From positions 248,001 through 312,000 of the forward strand of contig NC_013169.1 in assembly GCF_000023925.1 (NCBI RefSeq): a stretch of 64,000 bases of DNA, written 5' to 3'. The stretch comes from Kytococcus sedentarius DSM 20547. Its GTDB lineage: Bacteria; Actinomycetota; Actinomycetes; Actinomycetales; Dermatophilaceae. Both the position numbers and the translations under genes were made by a program. The notes beneath the pieces are model-generated. The model ran no database searches. It had not been told where the DNA came from and worked only from the letters and a program-made list of their open reading frames with translations. This document shows positions 49,662 through 59,432 of the stretch, piece after piece (the stretch's first letter is position 1; each line of letters begins with the position of its first letter).

Positions 49662-50630
49662 ATGAGCTCACTGCTGGAGACCCTGCTGACCCGCTCCACC
49701 CTGTTTGTCGGGGGCAAGGGTGGGGTGGGCAAGACCACCATGGCCTCGGCCGTGGCCCTGGAGGCCGCGCGGCGGGGCCGGCGCACGCTGCTGGTCTCCA
49801 CCGACCCGGCGCACAACCTCGGGCACCTGTGGGGCCGCCGCCTAGGGGGCCGGGTCACGGCGGTGCGCGAGGGCCTGGAGGTGCTGGAGATCGACCCCAC
49901 CCGCGAGGTGGAGGAGCACCTGGCCGCCGTGGGGCGCACGATGCGGCGGATGATGCCGGAGCACCTGCACGGCGAGGTGGCCCGCCATCTGGACGCCGCA
50001 CGGGAGGCCCCCGGCACGCAGGAGGCCGCGCTGCTGGAGGCCGTGGCGGACGTGGTGGCCGGCGCCCCGGAGCGGGACCTGGTGGTGTTCGACACCGCGC
50101 CCTCGGGGCACACCTCGCGCCTGCTCTCCCTGCCCGAGCACCTCCGCGCCTGGACCGACGCGCTGCTGGCGCGGCAGGACTCCTCGGCCCGCTTCGGGCA
50201 GGCGCTGCGGGGCCTGGGGGACGCCGATGCGAGCTCCCGGCGGGCCCGGCGCGATGCGGAGATCCGCGGGGTGCTCGAGCGCCGGCGGGCCCGCTTCGAG
50301 CTGCTGCGCACCACCTTCACCGCCCCGGAGACGGGCTTCCTGCTGGTGATGACCGCCGAGCGGCTGCCCGCCGACGAGACGCTGGAGCTCCACGACACCC
50401 TGGCCGGCCTGGGGGTGGGCATCGACGGGCTGGTGGTGAACCGGCGGTCCCCACGCGACCAGGGGGAGTTCCTCGCCCGCCGGCACGTCCAGGAGCAGGT
50501 GCACCTGGACCGGGTGCGGACCGCGTTGCCGGACCTGCCCGCCCTGGAGATCCCCTTGCACGACACCGACCCGGTGGGTGAGGACGGGCTCGCGCAGGTG
50601 GTCAGGGCTCTGGCCGGCGAGCCGGGCTGA
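49662..50630 (+). CDS. ArsA/Get3-type ATPase
   Basis: 322 residues. TLFVGGKGGVGKTTMASAVA is the deviant Walker A of ArsA/Get3, followed by LVSTDPAHNLGHLWG (switch I) and DLVVFDTAPSGHTSRLLSLP (switch II), then RFGQAL and a helical part (RRARFELLRTTFTAPETGFL). There is one NBD and no arsenite-binding Cys triad, so arsenite extrusion is unlikely. Homodimers of this class target tail-anchored or other clients. In this operon it may serve CstA or the CC protein. ATG 49662. Confidence 0.88.
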   Translation: MSSLLETLLTRSTLFVGGKGGVGKTTMASAVALEAARRGRRTLLVSTDPAHNLGHLWGRRLGGRVTAVREGLEVLEIDPTREVEEHLAAVGRTMRRMMPEHLHGEVARHLDAAREAPGTQEAALLEAVADVVAGAPERDLVVFDTAPSGHTSRLLSLPEHLRAWTDALLARQDSSARFGQALRGLGDADASSRRARRDAEIRGVLERRRARFELLRTTFTAPETGFLLVMTAERLPADETLELHDTLAGLGVGIDGLVVNRRSPRDQGEFLARRHVQEQVHLDRVRTALPDLPALEIPLHDTDPVGEDGLAQVVRALAGEPG

Positions 50631-50737
50631 ACGCCCCTGGCCCGGTGGGGAGCCCGTGACCGGACTCCCAGCCCGGAGCGGCACAATGGCCCGGCCCGGC
50701 ACGGGGTCGGAGCAGGTTCACCAGGAAGGACCGCAGC

Positions 50738-51355
50738 GTGAGCGAACGCATCGAGGAGACCGGCACGTCCGGGCCCGGGTGGGCCACGGACAAAGCCCTG
50801 GGCTGGCTATTGACCCTCACCGGCCTGGTCGGCTGGGCCGCCAGCGCCACCCTGGTCTGGGAACGGCTGAACCTGTATGAGAACCCGCTGCACCGCACCT
50901 CCTGCGACGTGAACCCGCTGGTTAGCTGCGGCACCGTGATGCAGACCCCGCAGGCCGAGCTGTTCGGCTTCCCCAACCCGCTGATCGGCATCGTCGGCTA
51001 CGCGCTGGTGGTGGCCTTCGGCGTCGCCCTGCTGGCCGGCGCCCACTTCTCCCGCTGGCTGTGGGCGTGCATCTGGGTGGGCGTCGCCCTGGCCGGGGTG
51101 TTCCTCATCTGGCTGTGGTCGCAGGCGCTGTTCGAGATCGTGAAGCTCTGCATCTACTGCATGGTCGCGTGGGCCGCCACCATCCCGATGTTCCTCGGCC
51201 TCACCGGCGCCCTGGTGAGCCGGGGCACCTTCGGCCTGTCCGATGGGGTGCGCCGCTTCGCCCGCGAGTGGACCTGGGTGACGGTGATCGTGGTCTACGT
51301 GGCCGTCACCGCATCGGTGCTCGCGGTGTTCCTTCCGAAGTTCATGGCCCAGTGA
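50738..51355 (+). CDS. Vitamin K epoxide reductase family protein
   Basis: 205 residues with five membrane segments. TSCDVNPLVSCGTVM carries the first Cys pair with the Ser/Asn region, GFPNPLIGIVGYALVVAFG follows, and EIVKLCIYCMVAWAATIPMF is the CxxC redox centre. Bacterial VKOR reoxidises DsbA-like enzymes with quinones. No DsbA/TlpA domain is fused, so a separate partner is needed. GTG 50738 follows AGGAAGGA. It may be read through from the ArsA gene 107 bp upstream. Confidence 0.92.
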   Translation: MSERIEETGTSGPGWATDKALGWLLTLTGLVGWAASATLVWERLNLYENPLHRTSCDVNPLVSCGTVMQTPQAELFGFPNPLIGIVGYALVVAFGVALLAGAHFSRWLWACIWVGVALAGVFLIWLWSQALFEIVKLCIYCMVAWAATIPMFLGLTGALVSRGTFGLSDGVRRFAREWTWVTVIVVYVAVTASVLAVFLPKFMAQ

Positions 51356-51366
51356 GCTGAGAGCAG

Positions 51367-51415
51367 CCACACGCGAGAGGGACCACCCCGACGGAGTGGT
51401 CCCTCTCGCGTGTGG
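51367..51415. terminator. 20-bp perfect terminator hairpin
   Basis: CCACACGCGAGAGGGACCAC (51367-51386) pairs perfectly with the complementary arm at 51396-51415 around a 9-nt loop. It ends the VKOR transcript and, being symmetrical, the convergent SRPBCC gene. Confidence 0.9.
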
Positions 51416-51421
51416 CGGGTC

Positions 51422-51886
51422 TCAGGCGCCGCGCTCGACGGCGACCTGCAGCTGGGCCAGCCCCTTCTCGACGTCCTGGCCAAGCATCTTGTCCATGTTT
51501 ACGACCGGCGAGAGCGCCCGCATCATGAGGTTCTTCCGGCCACTCATGGCCCAGGTGACCAGCGTGCCGAGCGCCGTGGGCTCCAGCGTGAAGGCCACTT
51601 GGCTGTCCGCACGGAAGGGCTTCTCGAAGTGGAGGTCCAGGGCCACCCGCGACGGCTCGGCGTGGGTGATCTCCAGGCGGCCCTTGCCGGCCTTGCGGTT
51701 GCCCTCCCACGCGTACCGGGCGCCCACCCCGTTGGCGGGCTCGGAGTAGGTGCGGTGCAGGTCGGCGTCCAGACCCTCCCAGGGGGACCACAGCTGCCAG
51801 CGGTGCAGGTCGTCGAGGTAGGGGAAGACCGTCTCGGGGGCGGCGGCGATCTCACGGGAGCGCGACACGATGAAGTTTTGGGCCAT
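51422..51886 (-). CDS. SRPBCC family protein
   Basis: 154 residues. VSRSREIAAAPETVFPYLDD and LHRWQLWSPWEGLDADLHRT start the polyketide-cyclase/dehydrase-type fold; the last helix is NMDKMLGQDVEKGLAQLQVA. Probably binds a hydrophobic ligand; nothing more can be said. ATG 51886 gives the family start. Divergent from nadE. Confidence 0.85.
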   Translation of the reverse strand: MAQNFIVSRSREIAAAPETVFPYLDDLHRWQLWSPWEGLDADLHRTYSEPANGVGARYAWEGNRKAGKGRLEITHAEPSRVALDLHFEKPFRADSQVAFTLEPTALGTLVTWAMSGRKNLMMRALSPVVNMDKMLGQDVEKGLAQLQVAVERGA

Positions 51887-51938
51887 GGCCCGATCATGGC
51901 GCATCGCGCCGCGGGAGCGCACTCCGTAGGCTGGTGGC

Positions 51939-52781
51939 ATGCGTGAACTCCAGAGGGTCATCGTCGACGAGATGGGCGTGCGGGCGCAGGTCGACCCGGC
52001 GCAGGAGGTCGAGCGCCGCGTCGACTTCCTCGTGAACTATCTGCGCGCCACGGGCACGAAGGGCTTCGTCCTGGGTATCTCCGGCGGCGTGGACTCCACC
52101 CTGGCCGGGCGGCTGGCCCAGCTGGCCGCCGAGCGGCACCGTGAGCAGGGGGGCGATGCGGTGTTCGTCGCCGTCCGCCTGCCGCACCACGTGCAGCACG
52201 ACGAGGACGACGCCCGGGCCGCGATGCAGTTCGTCGCCGCCGACGAGGAGGTCATCTACGACGTCGGGCCGGCGGTGGACGCCTTCGAGGAGCAGTTCGC
52301 CGTCGCGCTGGGGCAGGAGGTCAGCGACTTCAACAAGGGGAACATCAAGGCCCGGCTGCGGATGGTGGCCCAGTACGCCATCGCCGGCGAGCGCTCGCTG
52401 CTGGTCGTCGGCACCGACCACGGGGCGGAGTCGGTCACCGGCTTCTTCACCAAGTTCGGCGACGGCGGCGCGGACATCCTGCCGCTGTTCGGCCTGCACA
52501 AGGGCCAGAACCGCGAGCTCGCGCGTCACTTGGGAGCGCCGGAGCGGCTCTGGGCGAAGGTGCCCACCGCCGACCTGCTCGACGACCAGCCCGGCCGTCC
52601 CGACGAGGACGAGCTCGGCCTCACCTACGCGGACATCGACACCTACCTCGAGGGCGGTGAGGTCCCCGACGAGGTGGCCGACCGCATCGAGCAGAGGTGG
52701 CGCACCTCGCGACACAAGCGCACTACCCCGGTCACGATCCACGACACGTGGTGGCGCACCGACAACCAGATGGAGGACTGA
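51939..52781 (+). CDS. nadE: Ammonia-dependent NAD+ synthetase
   Basis: 280 residues, the short NH3-dependent type without a glutaminase domain. [20 protein letters not shown] holds the P-loop; [60 protein letters not shown] and [20 protein letters not shown] complete the signature. It makes NAD from deamido-NAD. ATG 51939. The SDR gene follows one base after the stop. Confidence 0.96.
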   Translation: MRELQRVIVDEMGVRAQVDPAQEVERRVDFLVNYLRATGTKGFVLGISGGVDSTLAGRLAQLAAERHREQGGDAVFVAVRLPHHVQHDEDDARAAMQFVAADEEVIYDVGPAVDAFEEQFAVALGQEVSDFNKGNIKARLRMVAQYAIAGERSLLVVGTDHGAESVTGFFTKFGDGGADILPLFGLHKGQNRELARHLGAPERLWAKVPTADLLDDQPGRPDEDELGLTYADIDTYLEGGEVPDEVADRIEQRWRTSRHKRTTPVTIHDTWWRTDNQMED

Positions 52782-52782
52782 G

Positions 52783-53610
52783 ATGCAGCTCGAGGGCAAG
52801 GTCTTCGCCGTCACCGGCGGCGGGAACGGCATCGGACGGGAGGTCGTGCTCGGGCTGCTGCGGGCGGGTTCGCGCGTGGCCGCGCTGGACCTCAGCGCCG
52901 AGGGCCTGGCGGCCACCGTCGCCGAGGCGGAGGCGGAGGGGTCGGCGGCCATGCTGACCACCCACCCCGTCGACGTCACGCAGCGCGATGCGGTGAGCAC
53001 GCTGCCCGAGCAGGTGGTCACCGCGCACGGGGCCGTGGACGGTCTGGTCAACGTGGCCGGCATCATCCAGCCCTTCGTGACCGTCGACGCGCTGACCCCG
53101 GAGCAGATCGAGAGGGTCATGAACGTGAACTTCTGGGGCGTGGTCAACACCTGCCAGGCCTTCCTGCCGCACCTGCAGGCCCGCCCCGAGGCCGCGATCG
53201 TCAACTTCGCGAGCATGGGCGCACTGACCCCGGTCCCGGGGCAGGCCGCCTACGGCGCGAGCAAGGCCGCGGTGAAGCTTTTCACGGAGGGTCTGTACTG
53301 CGAGCTGAAGGACGGCCCGGTGGACGTGACGATCGTGTTCCCCGGGGCCATCGCCACCGACATCGCCGGCAACTCGGGTGTGACGGTCAACGCCCCGGCC
53401 GACGACACCGCGGCCGCGGAGGCGAGCACCCACCCCACGACCTCCGCGGTCGACGCCGCCGAGGCGACGATCGGCGCCATCGAGTCCGGCGCGTACCGCC
53501 TGGTGATCGGCAAGGACGCCAAGTTCGTGGACTGGGCCTCCCGCGTGGCGCCCCAGTGGGCCGCGAACTACATCACCAAGAAGATGGCCGACCTGTTGGA
53601 GCGCGCATGA
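52783..53610 (+). CDS. Short-chain dehydrogenase/reductase
   Basis: 275 residues. FAVTGGGNGIGREVVLGLLR (cofactor loop), DGLVNVAGIIQPF, VMNVNFWGVVNTCQAFLP, IVNFASMGALTPVPGQAAYG with Ser/Tyr and the Lys in ASKAAVKLF give a complete classical SDR. The substrate is unknown. ATG 52783. Stop overlaps the TPR gene start (ATGA); nadE-SDR-TPR form one operon. Confidence 0.92.
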   Translation: MQLEGKVFAVTGGGNGIGREVVLGLLRAGSRVAALDLSAEGLAATVAEAEAEGSAAMLTTHPVDVTQRDAVSTLPEQVVTAHGAVDGLVNVAGIIQPFVTVDALTPEQIERVMNVNFWGVVNTCQAFLPHLQARPEAAIVNFASMGALTPVPGQAAYGASKAAVKLFTEGLYCELKDGPVDVTIVFPGAIATDIAGNSGVTVNAPADDTAAAEASTHPTTSAVDAAEATIGAIESGAYRLVIGKDAKFVDWASRVAPQWAANYITKKMADLLERA

Positions 53611-53996
53611 CGGACCAGTCCTCGCCCGCCGAGGGGGCCGTGCCCCCGCCCGGGCCGATGCCGGAGCCCTCGCTGAGCGACTTCGAGCGCTTTCGCCGGG
53701 CCCAGTTCCTGTTCGCCCAGAAGCTCTACCGCGAGGCCGCCGTGGAGCTGGAGACCCTGCTGGGGACCTCGGACCCGGGGCACGGCCTGTCAGAGGTGCG
53801 CCTCACGCTGGCCCGGGCCTACTTCCACTCGGCGCAGCTCTCCCGCGCCGAGGGCTTGGCCCGGGAGATGCTCGCCGAACGCCCGGAGGACGGGTACGTG
53901 GCCGTGCTCCTGGCCCGTTCGCTGGAGCGGCAGGGGCGCGATGCGGAGGCCGCCCCCTACCTGGAGCGCGCCCGCGTGCTCGGCCAGGACGTCTGA
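53607..53996 (+). CDS. Tetratricopeptide-repeat protein
   Basis: 129 residues. After a Pro-rich head come three TPR-like helix pairs: RFRRAQFLFAQKLYREAAVE, VRLTLARAYFHSAQLSRAEG and AVLLARSLERQGRDAEAAPY. It probably mediates a protein contact; partners unknown. ATG 53607 overlaps the SDR stop. Confidence 0.8.
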   Translation: MTDQSSPAEGAVPPPGPMPEPSLSDFERFRRAQFLFAQKLYREAAVELETLLGTSDPGHGLSEVRLTLARAYFHSAQLSRAEGLAREMLAERPEDGYVAVLLARSLERQGRDAEAAPYLERARVLGQDV

Positions 53997-54058
53997 GGCA
54001 CGCGCCACACCACTGCTGACGCAGGAATGCCCCGCCCGGGCCCCCGGTTGGTCCGGGC

Positions 54059-55276
54059 GTGACTGCTGCCCCCCATCGTCCCGGACAGGGCCCTGCCGGG
54101 CGTCGCCCCGCCGCGCCGCTGGTCTTCTGGCTGGCCGCCGCGACCTTCGGCATCGGCATCACCGAGTTCGCGGCCATGACCCTGCTGCCCTTCTACGCGG
54201 CGGAGTTCGGAGTGCCGGAGCACACCGCATCGATGGCGGTGAGCGCCTACGCCCTCGGCGTGGTGATCGGTGCCCCGCTGCTGTCGATGGCGGTGGCCCG
54301 CTGGGAGCGGCGCAAGGCCCTGGTCGCACTTCTGGCGCTGTTCGTGGTGGGCAACCTGCTGGGGGCGGCGGCGAACTCCCTGCCCACCCTGGTCGCCGCG
54401 CGGTTCGTGGCCGGGCTGCCGCACGGGGCGCTGTTCGGCATCGCCCAGCTGGTGGCGGCCACCGCGATGGGGCGCGAGCGCGCCGCGCAGGCGGTGGCGT
54501 GGGTGCTGACCGGTCTGACGGTGGCCACGGTGGTCGGTGTCCCGACCCTCAGTGCGCTGGGGCAGGCGACCAGCTGGCGGGTGCCGTTCGTGCTGGTGGC
54601 CGTCGGTGGCGTGGTGGTGGCCGCGGTGCTCGCCCGCCTCGTGCCGCCCGGTGGGGGCAGCCGCAAGGGCTCAGCCCTCGCGGAGCTCGGCGCCCTGCGC
54701 AACCCGGACGTCCTGCTGCCGCTGGCGATGGGCGCGATCGGCTTCGGCGGCATGTTCGCGGTGTACTCGTTCCTCTCGGCCACGCTCCTGCAGCACACGC
54801 ACGCGCCGGGGTGGGCGGTCCCCATCGTGCTCATGGCCTACGGCGTGGGCGGCACCCTGGGCAACCTGGTGGCGGGTCGGTCCCCCGAGCACCGGCTGTT
54901 GATCACCGCCGGCGCGTTCCAGGCCTTCATCGGCGTGGCCACGCTGGTCTACTCGTTCACGGTGGACCACTGGTGGCTGATGCTGGTGTCCGTGGCCCTG
55001 GTGGGTTTCGGTGGCGGCATGGTGGTGCCGCTGCAGACCCGGCTGATGCACGTGGCCGGGGAGGCCCAGACCATGGCCGCGGCGCTCAACCACGCCGCCT
55101 TCAACGCGGCCAACGCCCTGGGCCCGGCGGTCGCCAGCGCGGCGCTCGCGGCCGGATGGGGGTGGCGCTCCACCGGGTGGGTCGGGGTGCTGCTGGCCCT
55201 CGGCGGGCTCGCGGTGTGGGCCGTCATCATGGTGCGGGAGCGTCGGGGGGCGTCGGCGCTGGCTGCGGCGGGCTGA
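54059..55276 (+). CDS. MFS transporter, DHA1 (AraJ-like) family
   Basis: 405 residues, twelve membrane segments. The first helix has FWLAAATFGIGITEFAAMTL, a DHA1 sugar-efflux/AraJ hallmark (ITEF), and the loop between helices 2 and 3 has SMAVARWERRKALVALLALF. SLPTLVAARFVAGLPHGALF holds motif B-like residues. Efflux of arabinose-like sugars or drugs is possible. GTG 54059. Monocistronic. Confidence 0.9.
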   Translation: MTAAPHRPGQGPAGRRPAAPLVFWLAAATFGIGITEFAAMTLLPFYAAEFGVPEHTASMAVSAYALGVVIGAPLLSMAVARWERRKALVALLALFVVGNLLGAAANSLPTLVAARFVAGLPHGALFGIAQLVAATAMGRERAAQAVAWVLTGLTVATVVGVPTLSALGQATSWRVPFVLVAVGGVVVAAVLARLVPPGGGSRKGSALAELGALRNPDVLLPLAMGAIGFGGMFAVYSFLSATLLQHTHAPGWAVPIVLMAYGVGGTLGNLVAGRSPEHRLLITAGAFQAFIGVATLVYSFTVDHWWLMLVSVALVGFGGGMVVPLQTRLMHVAGEAQTMAAALNHAAFNAANALGPAVASAALAAGWGWRSTGWVGVLLALGGLAVWAVIMVRERRGASALAAAG

Positions 55277-55336
55277 GTCGGGCCCGGCAGGGGCCGGCGC
55301 GCGCGACAGTGGACACGCCCGTGGCACGCTGACGGT

Positions 55337-55678
55337 GTGAACGAGCTGCTGGTCGAGAAGGTGCTGCGCTGCGTGGAACTGGTGCCCCGCGGACGCGTGG
55401 TGGCCTATGGCGAGGTCGGCCGCATCGTGGGGACGGCGGCGCGGGTGGTCGGGGCGGTCATGGCCAGCCACGGGCACCTGGTGCACTGGTGGCGGGTGAC
55501 CAACCACGCCGGTGACCTGCGCCCGGACCTGTTGGCCCGCGCGCTGCCGCACTGGCAGGAGGAGGGCATCGCAGTGAAGCCGAACGGCCTGGGCTGCCGC
55601 ATCGAGGAGTACCGGGTGGACCTGGACTGGCTGGCCGCCGCCTGGGCCGAGGACGCGGCCGACCTCCCGGAGGCCTGA
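55337..55678 (+). CDS. Alkyltransferase-like protein (ATL, MGMT fold without active Cys)
   Basis: 113 residues. The MGMT DNA-binding fold is present (VPRGRVVAYGEVGRIVG, ARVVGAVMASHGHLVHWWRV). Where MGMT has the PCHR active-site motif, this protein has HWWRVTN, so it cannot accept alkyl groups. ATL proteins bind O6-alkylguanine and flag it for nucleotide excision repair. GTG 55337. Confidence 0.88.
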   Translation: MNELLVEKVLRCVELVPRGRVVAYGEVGRIVGTAARVVGAVMASHGHLVHWWRVTNHAGDLRPDLLARALPHWQEEGIAVKPNGLGCRIEEYRVDLDWLAAAWAEDAADLPEA

Positions 55679-55803
55679 CCCGCCGCGGCTGGGGCACGCC
55701 ACCCGCCCGTGGCCGTCCTCCCGCCCCCCCGTCACCCGCCCCGTGCCCGCCCCTCCCGCGTGGACCCTCGCCGCACCCGGCCCCGAGGGAGGACACTGGT
55801 CTC

Positions 55804-56757
55804 ATGAGCGAGCAGCGCAGCACCTCCTGGACCGGCCGCGATGACGGCCCCGGCCCCGAGCACCGACGCTGGCACCACATCGCCACGGGCTCGGCGGGCC
55901 CCGGCGAGGGGCGCGGCCCCCACGTCGGCATCGTCGGCTTCGCCAGCGACGAGGGGGTGCGCCGCAACTCCGGACGCCAGGGCGCCGCCGAGGCCCCACC
56001 TCTGCTGCGCGCCGCCCTCGCCGGCCTGGCCGCGCACCGCCCGTTCACCCTCACCGACCACGGCGACACCGGCTACGACGGGCAGGACCTCGAGGCCGGG
56101 CACGATGCGGTGGGCGACGTCATCGCCACCTCCCTCGATGCGGACGACCTCACCGTCGTCCTCGGCGGCGGGCACGAGACCGCCTGGGGCTGCTACCTCG
56201 GCCGGGCGCGTTCGCAGCGCTTCGGCGCCGACGAGGCGATGGGGCGGACGGTCGTGGTGAACCTGGACGCGCACTTCGACCTGCGGCAGGCCGGGCGTCC
56301 CAGCAGCGGCACACCCTTCCTGCAGATGGCCCGCGCCGAGCAGGAGGCGGGCCGGCACCTGGATTACGCGGTGGTGGGCATCGCCGAGCCCAGCAACACC
56401 ACCGTCCTGTTCGACACCGCCCGCCAGCTGGGAGTGCGGTGGCTGACCGATGTGGACTCCACCGAGGAGCGCGCCCTGGCCTTCCTGGACGAGGTGCTCG
56501 CCGTGGCCGACCACGTGCACTTGGAGATCGACCTCGACGTGCTGCCCGCCGACATCGCGCCCGGGGTCAGCGCCCCGGCGGCCGTGGGTGTGCCGATGCG
56601 GACGACCAGCGCCGTCGTGCGTCACCTGGCCGCCAGCGGCAAGCTCCGCATCGTGGACGTGGCCGAGTACAACCCGCGGTACGACGTCGACTCCCGCACC
56701 GCCAAGGCCGCGGCGCGCCTGGTGGCGGACATCGTCCACGCCCTGCCCGGGGCGTGA
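55804..56757 (+). CDS. hutG: Formimidoylglutamase (arginase/ureohydrolase family)
   Basis: 317 residues. Metal-ligand motifs are intact: [12 protein letters not shown] (His), [12 protein letters not shown] (Asp, His, Asp) and [20 protein letters not shown] (two Asp). The last motif is typical of HutG and agmatinase-like enzymes; together with the N-terminal [20 protein letters not shown] it favours formiminoglutamase. Other hut genes are not in the window. ATG 55804. Confidence 0.85.
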   Translation: MSEQRSTSWTGRDDGPGPEHRRWHHIATGSAGPGEGRGPHVGIVGFASDEGVRRNSGRQGAAEAPPLLRAALAGLAAHRPFTLTDHGDTGYDGQDLEAGHDAVGDVIATSLDADDLTVVLGGGHETAWGCYLGRARSQRFGADEAMGRTVVVNLDAHFDLRQAGRPSSGTPFLQMARAEQEAGRHLDYAVVGIAEPSNTTVLFDTARQLGVRWLTDVDSTEERALAFLDEVLAVADHVHLEIDLDVLPADIAPGVSAPAAVGVPMRTTSAVVRHLAASGKLRIVDVAEYNPRYDVDSRTAKAAARLVADIVHALPGA

Positions 56758-56772
56758 CTCCCGCCCCCGGTT

Positions 56773-56834
56773 CTGTCTGGTCCTCGTCCAACCTGACGCG
56801 CGCCCGCACGGCAGGTTGGACGAGGACCAGACAG
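56773..56834. terminator. 23-bp perfect terminator hairpin
   Basis: The arm CTGTCTGGTCCTCGTCCAAC-CTG (56773-56795) pairs perfectly with 56812-56834 around a 16-nt loop and is followed by TTTGCC. It isolates hutG from the ahpC promoter 20 bp downstream. Confidence 0.9.
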
Positions 56835-56854
56835 TTTGCCTCCAGGACCGCGCC

Positions 56855-56901
56855 ATAGGCCCCGACTATGACTTTCGCCGAGACTCATATACAGTGGCTA
56901 T
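56855..56901 (+). promoter_or_regulatory. OxyR-like boxes and ahpC promoter
   Basis: ATAG-n7-CTAT (56855-56869) and ATAT-n7-CTAT (56887-56901) are two OxyR-type half sites, 17 bp apart (one helical turn longer than the classical 7-bp gap). Between them TATGAC (56867-56872) and TACAGT (56890-56895) form a -35/-10 pair with 17-bp spacing. oxyR is the third gene of the same operon. Confidence 0.65.
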
Positions 56902-56959
56902 TGCAGCGCGGGGAACCGGGCTGCACCCCAGACGCCAACACGTAGTGAGGGATACACGC

Positions 56960-57523
56960 ATGTCGCTGATCAACACGACCATCAAGCCGTTCCAGACCAC
57001 CGGTTTCGTCAACGGCGAGTTCAAGGACTTCTCCGACGCCGACATCCAGGGCAAGTGGGCCATCTTCTTCTTCTACCCGGCCGACTTCACCTTCGTGTGC
57101 CCCACCGAGCTCGGTGACCTCGCCGACTACTACGAGGAGCTGCAGGGCCTCGGTGTCGAGGTGTTCTCCGTCTCCACCGACACCCACTTCACCCACAAGG
57201 CGTGGCACGGTTCCTCCGACACCGTCGGCAAGGTGACCTACCCGATGCTGGGCGACCCCACGCAGCAGATCTCCCGCAACTTCGAGATCCTGCGCGAGGA
57301 CGAGGGCCTGGCCAACCGTGGCACCTTCCTGGTGGACCCGGACGGCGTCATCCAGTTCATCGAGGTGACCTCCGAGGGCATCGGCCGCAACGCCGCCGAG
57401 CTGGTGCGCAAGGTCAAGGCCGCCCAGTACATCCGCAAGAACCCCGGCCAGGTCTGCCCGGCCAAGTGGGAGGAGGGCGCCGAGACGCTCGAGCCCTCGC
57501 TGGACCTCGTCGGCAAGATCTGA
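56960..57523 (+). CDS. ahpC: Alkyl hydroperoxide reductase subunit C
   Basis: 187 residues, the enterobacterial-type 2-Cys peroxiredoxin. The peroxidatic Cys is in [20 protein letters not shown] (about 47) and the resolving Cys in [16 protein letters not shown] (about 166). It reduces peroxides and is itself reduced by AhpF. ATG 56960 follows GAGGGATA. Transcribed from an OxyR-boxed promoter; a hairpin at 57577-57605 after the stop may lower expression of ahpF relative to ahpC. Confidence 0.97.
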   Translation: MSLINTTIKPFQTTGFVNGEFKDFSDADIQGKWAIFFFYPADFTFVCPTELGDLADYYEELQGLGVEVFSVSTDTHFTHKAWHGSSDTVGKVTYPMLGDPTQQISRNFEILREDEGLANRGTFLVDPDGVIQFIEVTSEGIGRNAAELVRKVKAAQYIRKNPGQVCPAKWEEGAETLEPSLDLVGKI

Positions 57524-57576
57524 GCCCCGGCTCAGCCCGGTCGGCCCCGCGCCGACCACCCCTGACCGCCGTGCGT

Positions 57577-57605
57577 GGGGCCGGGCCCCCCCTTTCCCCG
57601 GCCCC
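57577..57605 (+). terminator. Partial terminator between ahpC and ahpF
   Basis: GGGGCCGGG (57577-57585) pairs with CCCGGCCCC (57597-57605). A second 9-bp stem, GGATGACCG (57666-57674) with CGGTCATCC (57685-57693), follows. The 226-bp gap suggests attenuation or mRNA processing. Confidence 0.5.
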
Positions 57606-57749
57606 GCGCCCGGCGTCGCCCCACCGGCAGCGCCCCATCGTCCTCGATGCCGTGAGCGCGCCAGCGGATGACCGCTCGTCCGGTCGGTCATCCCGCGTCT
57701 TCTTCTCCCGACTTCTCGTCACCGCCGTTCGTCATGCCAGGAGGCACCC

Positions 57750-59432
57750 GTGCTCGACCAGAACCTCGCCACCCAACTCCGTCAGCTCCTGGGCAACCTG
57801 AAGCGCCCCATCGAGCTGCTCACCACCGTCGAGGCCGATGCCACCGACGCCACCTCGCGCGAGACGCTGGAGCTGTGCGCCGAGATCGCCGAGATGTCCG
57901 AGCTCGTCACCACCCGCGAGGCCGAGGGTGAGGAGCGCGCCGACCGGGCGCCTTCCTTCCGCATCCAGGCCGCGGCCGACACCTCCTCCGCGGTGACCTT
58001 CGCCGGTCTGCCGATGGGGCACGAGTTCACCTCCCTGGTGCTGGCGCTGCTGAACATCGGTGGCCACCCCAGCAAGGCCGCCGCCGAGACGATCGAGCAG
58101 ATCCGCGGCATCGAGGGCACCCACCGCTTCGAGACCTTCTTCAGCCAGTCCTGCCAGAACTGCCCCGACGTGGTGCAGGCGCTGGACCTCATGGCGACGC
58201 TGAACCCGAACATCACGCACGTCGCCATCGACGGCTCGGCCTTCCCCGAGGAGGCGGACGAGCGCGGCGTGATGGCCGTGCCCACCGTCTTCCTGGACGG
58301 CGAGGACTTCGGCTCCGGGCGCATGACCCTGGAGGAGATCGTCGAGCGCATCGACACCGGCGCCGCCGAGGCCGCCGCGGACCGGCTGGCCGACGCCGAC
58401 CCCTACGAGGTGCTGGTCCTGGGTGGTGGCCCCGCCGGCTCCACCGCCGCGATCTACGCCGCGCGCAAGGGCATCCGCACCGGCTTGGTGGCCGAGCGCA
58501 TGGGTGGCCAGGTCAACGACACCATGAGCATCGAGAACGTCTCCGGCACCTCGCACACCGAGGGCCCGAAGCTGGCCGCCGACCTCGAGCGCCACGTGAA
58601 TGACTACGAGGTCGAGCTGGTGAAGTCCCAGGAGGCCGTGGGCGTGACCCCGGCCGAGGCCGAGGGTGGCTACCACTCCGTCGAGCTCGCCTCCGGTGCC
58701 ACGCTGCGCTCCCGCTCGCTGGTGATCGCCACCGGTGCCTCCTGGCGCACCATGGGCGTCCCCGGCGAGGACGAGTACCGCAACAAGGGCGTCACCTTCT
58801 GCCCGCACTGCGACGGCCCGCTGTTCAAGGGCAAGCGCGTCGCCGTCATCGGCGGTGGCAACTCCGGTGTGGAGGCCGCCATCGACCTGGCCGGGATCGT
58901 CGGCCACGTGACGGTGCTGGAGTTCATGGACTCCATGCGCGCCGACCAGGTGCTCCAGGACAAGCTGCGCAGCCTGCCGAACGTGGACATCGTGCTGGGC
59001 GCCGCGACGAAGGAGGTCGTCGGCGACGGCTCCCGCGTGACCGGGCTGAAGTATGAGGAGCGCGCCACGGGCGAGAGCCACCAGCTGGAGCTCGAGGGCG
59101 TGTTCGTGCAGATCGGTCTGGTGCCCAACTCCGCCTTCCTGAAGGAGTCCGGCGTCGAGCTCACCGACCGCGGCGAGGTCGTCATCGACGGCCGGGGTGC
59201 CACGAACGTCCCGGGCATCTTCGCCGCCGGCGACGTCTCGACCGTGCCGTACAAGCAGATCGTGGTGGCCTTCGGGTCCGGTTCCACGGCTTCACTGAGC
59301 GCCTTCGACCACCTCATTCGCACCTCCGCCCCGGCGGACGAGCCGGCCTCTGAGACCGCTGCGGCCACCAAGGTCGTGGACAGCGAGAACGAGCCGACGG
59401 ACGTGGCCGACCTGGCGGACGCGAACTCGTGA
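57750..59432 (+). CDS. ahpF: Alkyl hydroperoxide reductase subunit F
   Basis: 560 residues. The N-terminal twin-thioredoxin part has the redox motif [11 protein letters not shown] (CxxC). The flavoprotein part begins [18 protein letters not shown] (FAD) and has [20 protein letters not shown] (second CxxC, then NAD loop [16 protein letters not shown]) and [20 protein letters not shown]. It passes electrons from NADH to AhpC. A C-terminal tail of about 35 acidic and Ala-rich residues extends beyond the usual end. GTG 57750 follows AGGAGG. Stop overlaps the oxyR start (GTGA). Confidence 0.97.
   Translation: MLDQNLATQLRQLLGNLKRPIELLTTVEADATDATSRETLELCAEIAEMSELVTTREAEGEERADRAPSFRIQAAADTSSAVTFAGLPMGHEFTSLVLALLNIGGHPSKAAAETIEQIRGIEGTHRFETFFSQSCQNCPDVVQALDLMATLNPNITHVAIDGSAFPEEADERGVMAVPTVFLDGEDFGSGRMTLEEIVERIDTGAAEAAADRLADADPYEVLVLGGGPAGSTAAIYAARKGIRTGLVAERMGGQVNDTMSIENVSGTSHTEGPKLAADLERHVNDYEVELVKSQEAVGVTPAEAEGGYHSVELASGATLRSRSLVIATGASWRTMGVPGEDEYRNKGVTFCPHCDGPLFKGKRVAVIGGGNSGVEAAIDLAGIVGHVTVLEFMDSMRADQVLQDKLRSLPNVDIVLGAATKEVVGDGSRVTGLKYEERATGESHQLELEGVFVQIGLVPNSAFLKESGVELTDRGEVVIDGRGATNVPGIFAAGDVSTVPYKQIVVAFGSGSTASLSAFDHLIRTSAPADEPASETAAATKVVDSENEPTDVADLADANS

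Noticed and set aside
49662-50630. Arsenite efflux ATPase
   Set aside because: A single NBD without the arsenite-binding Cys triad and no arsB, arsC or arsR near; the CstA context is different.
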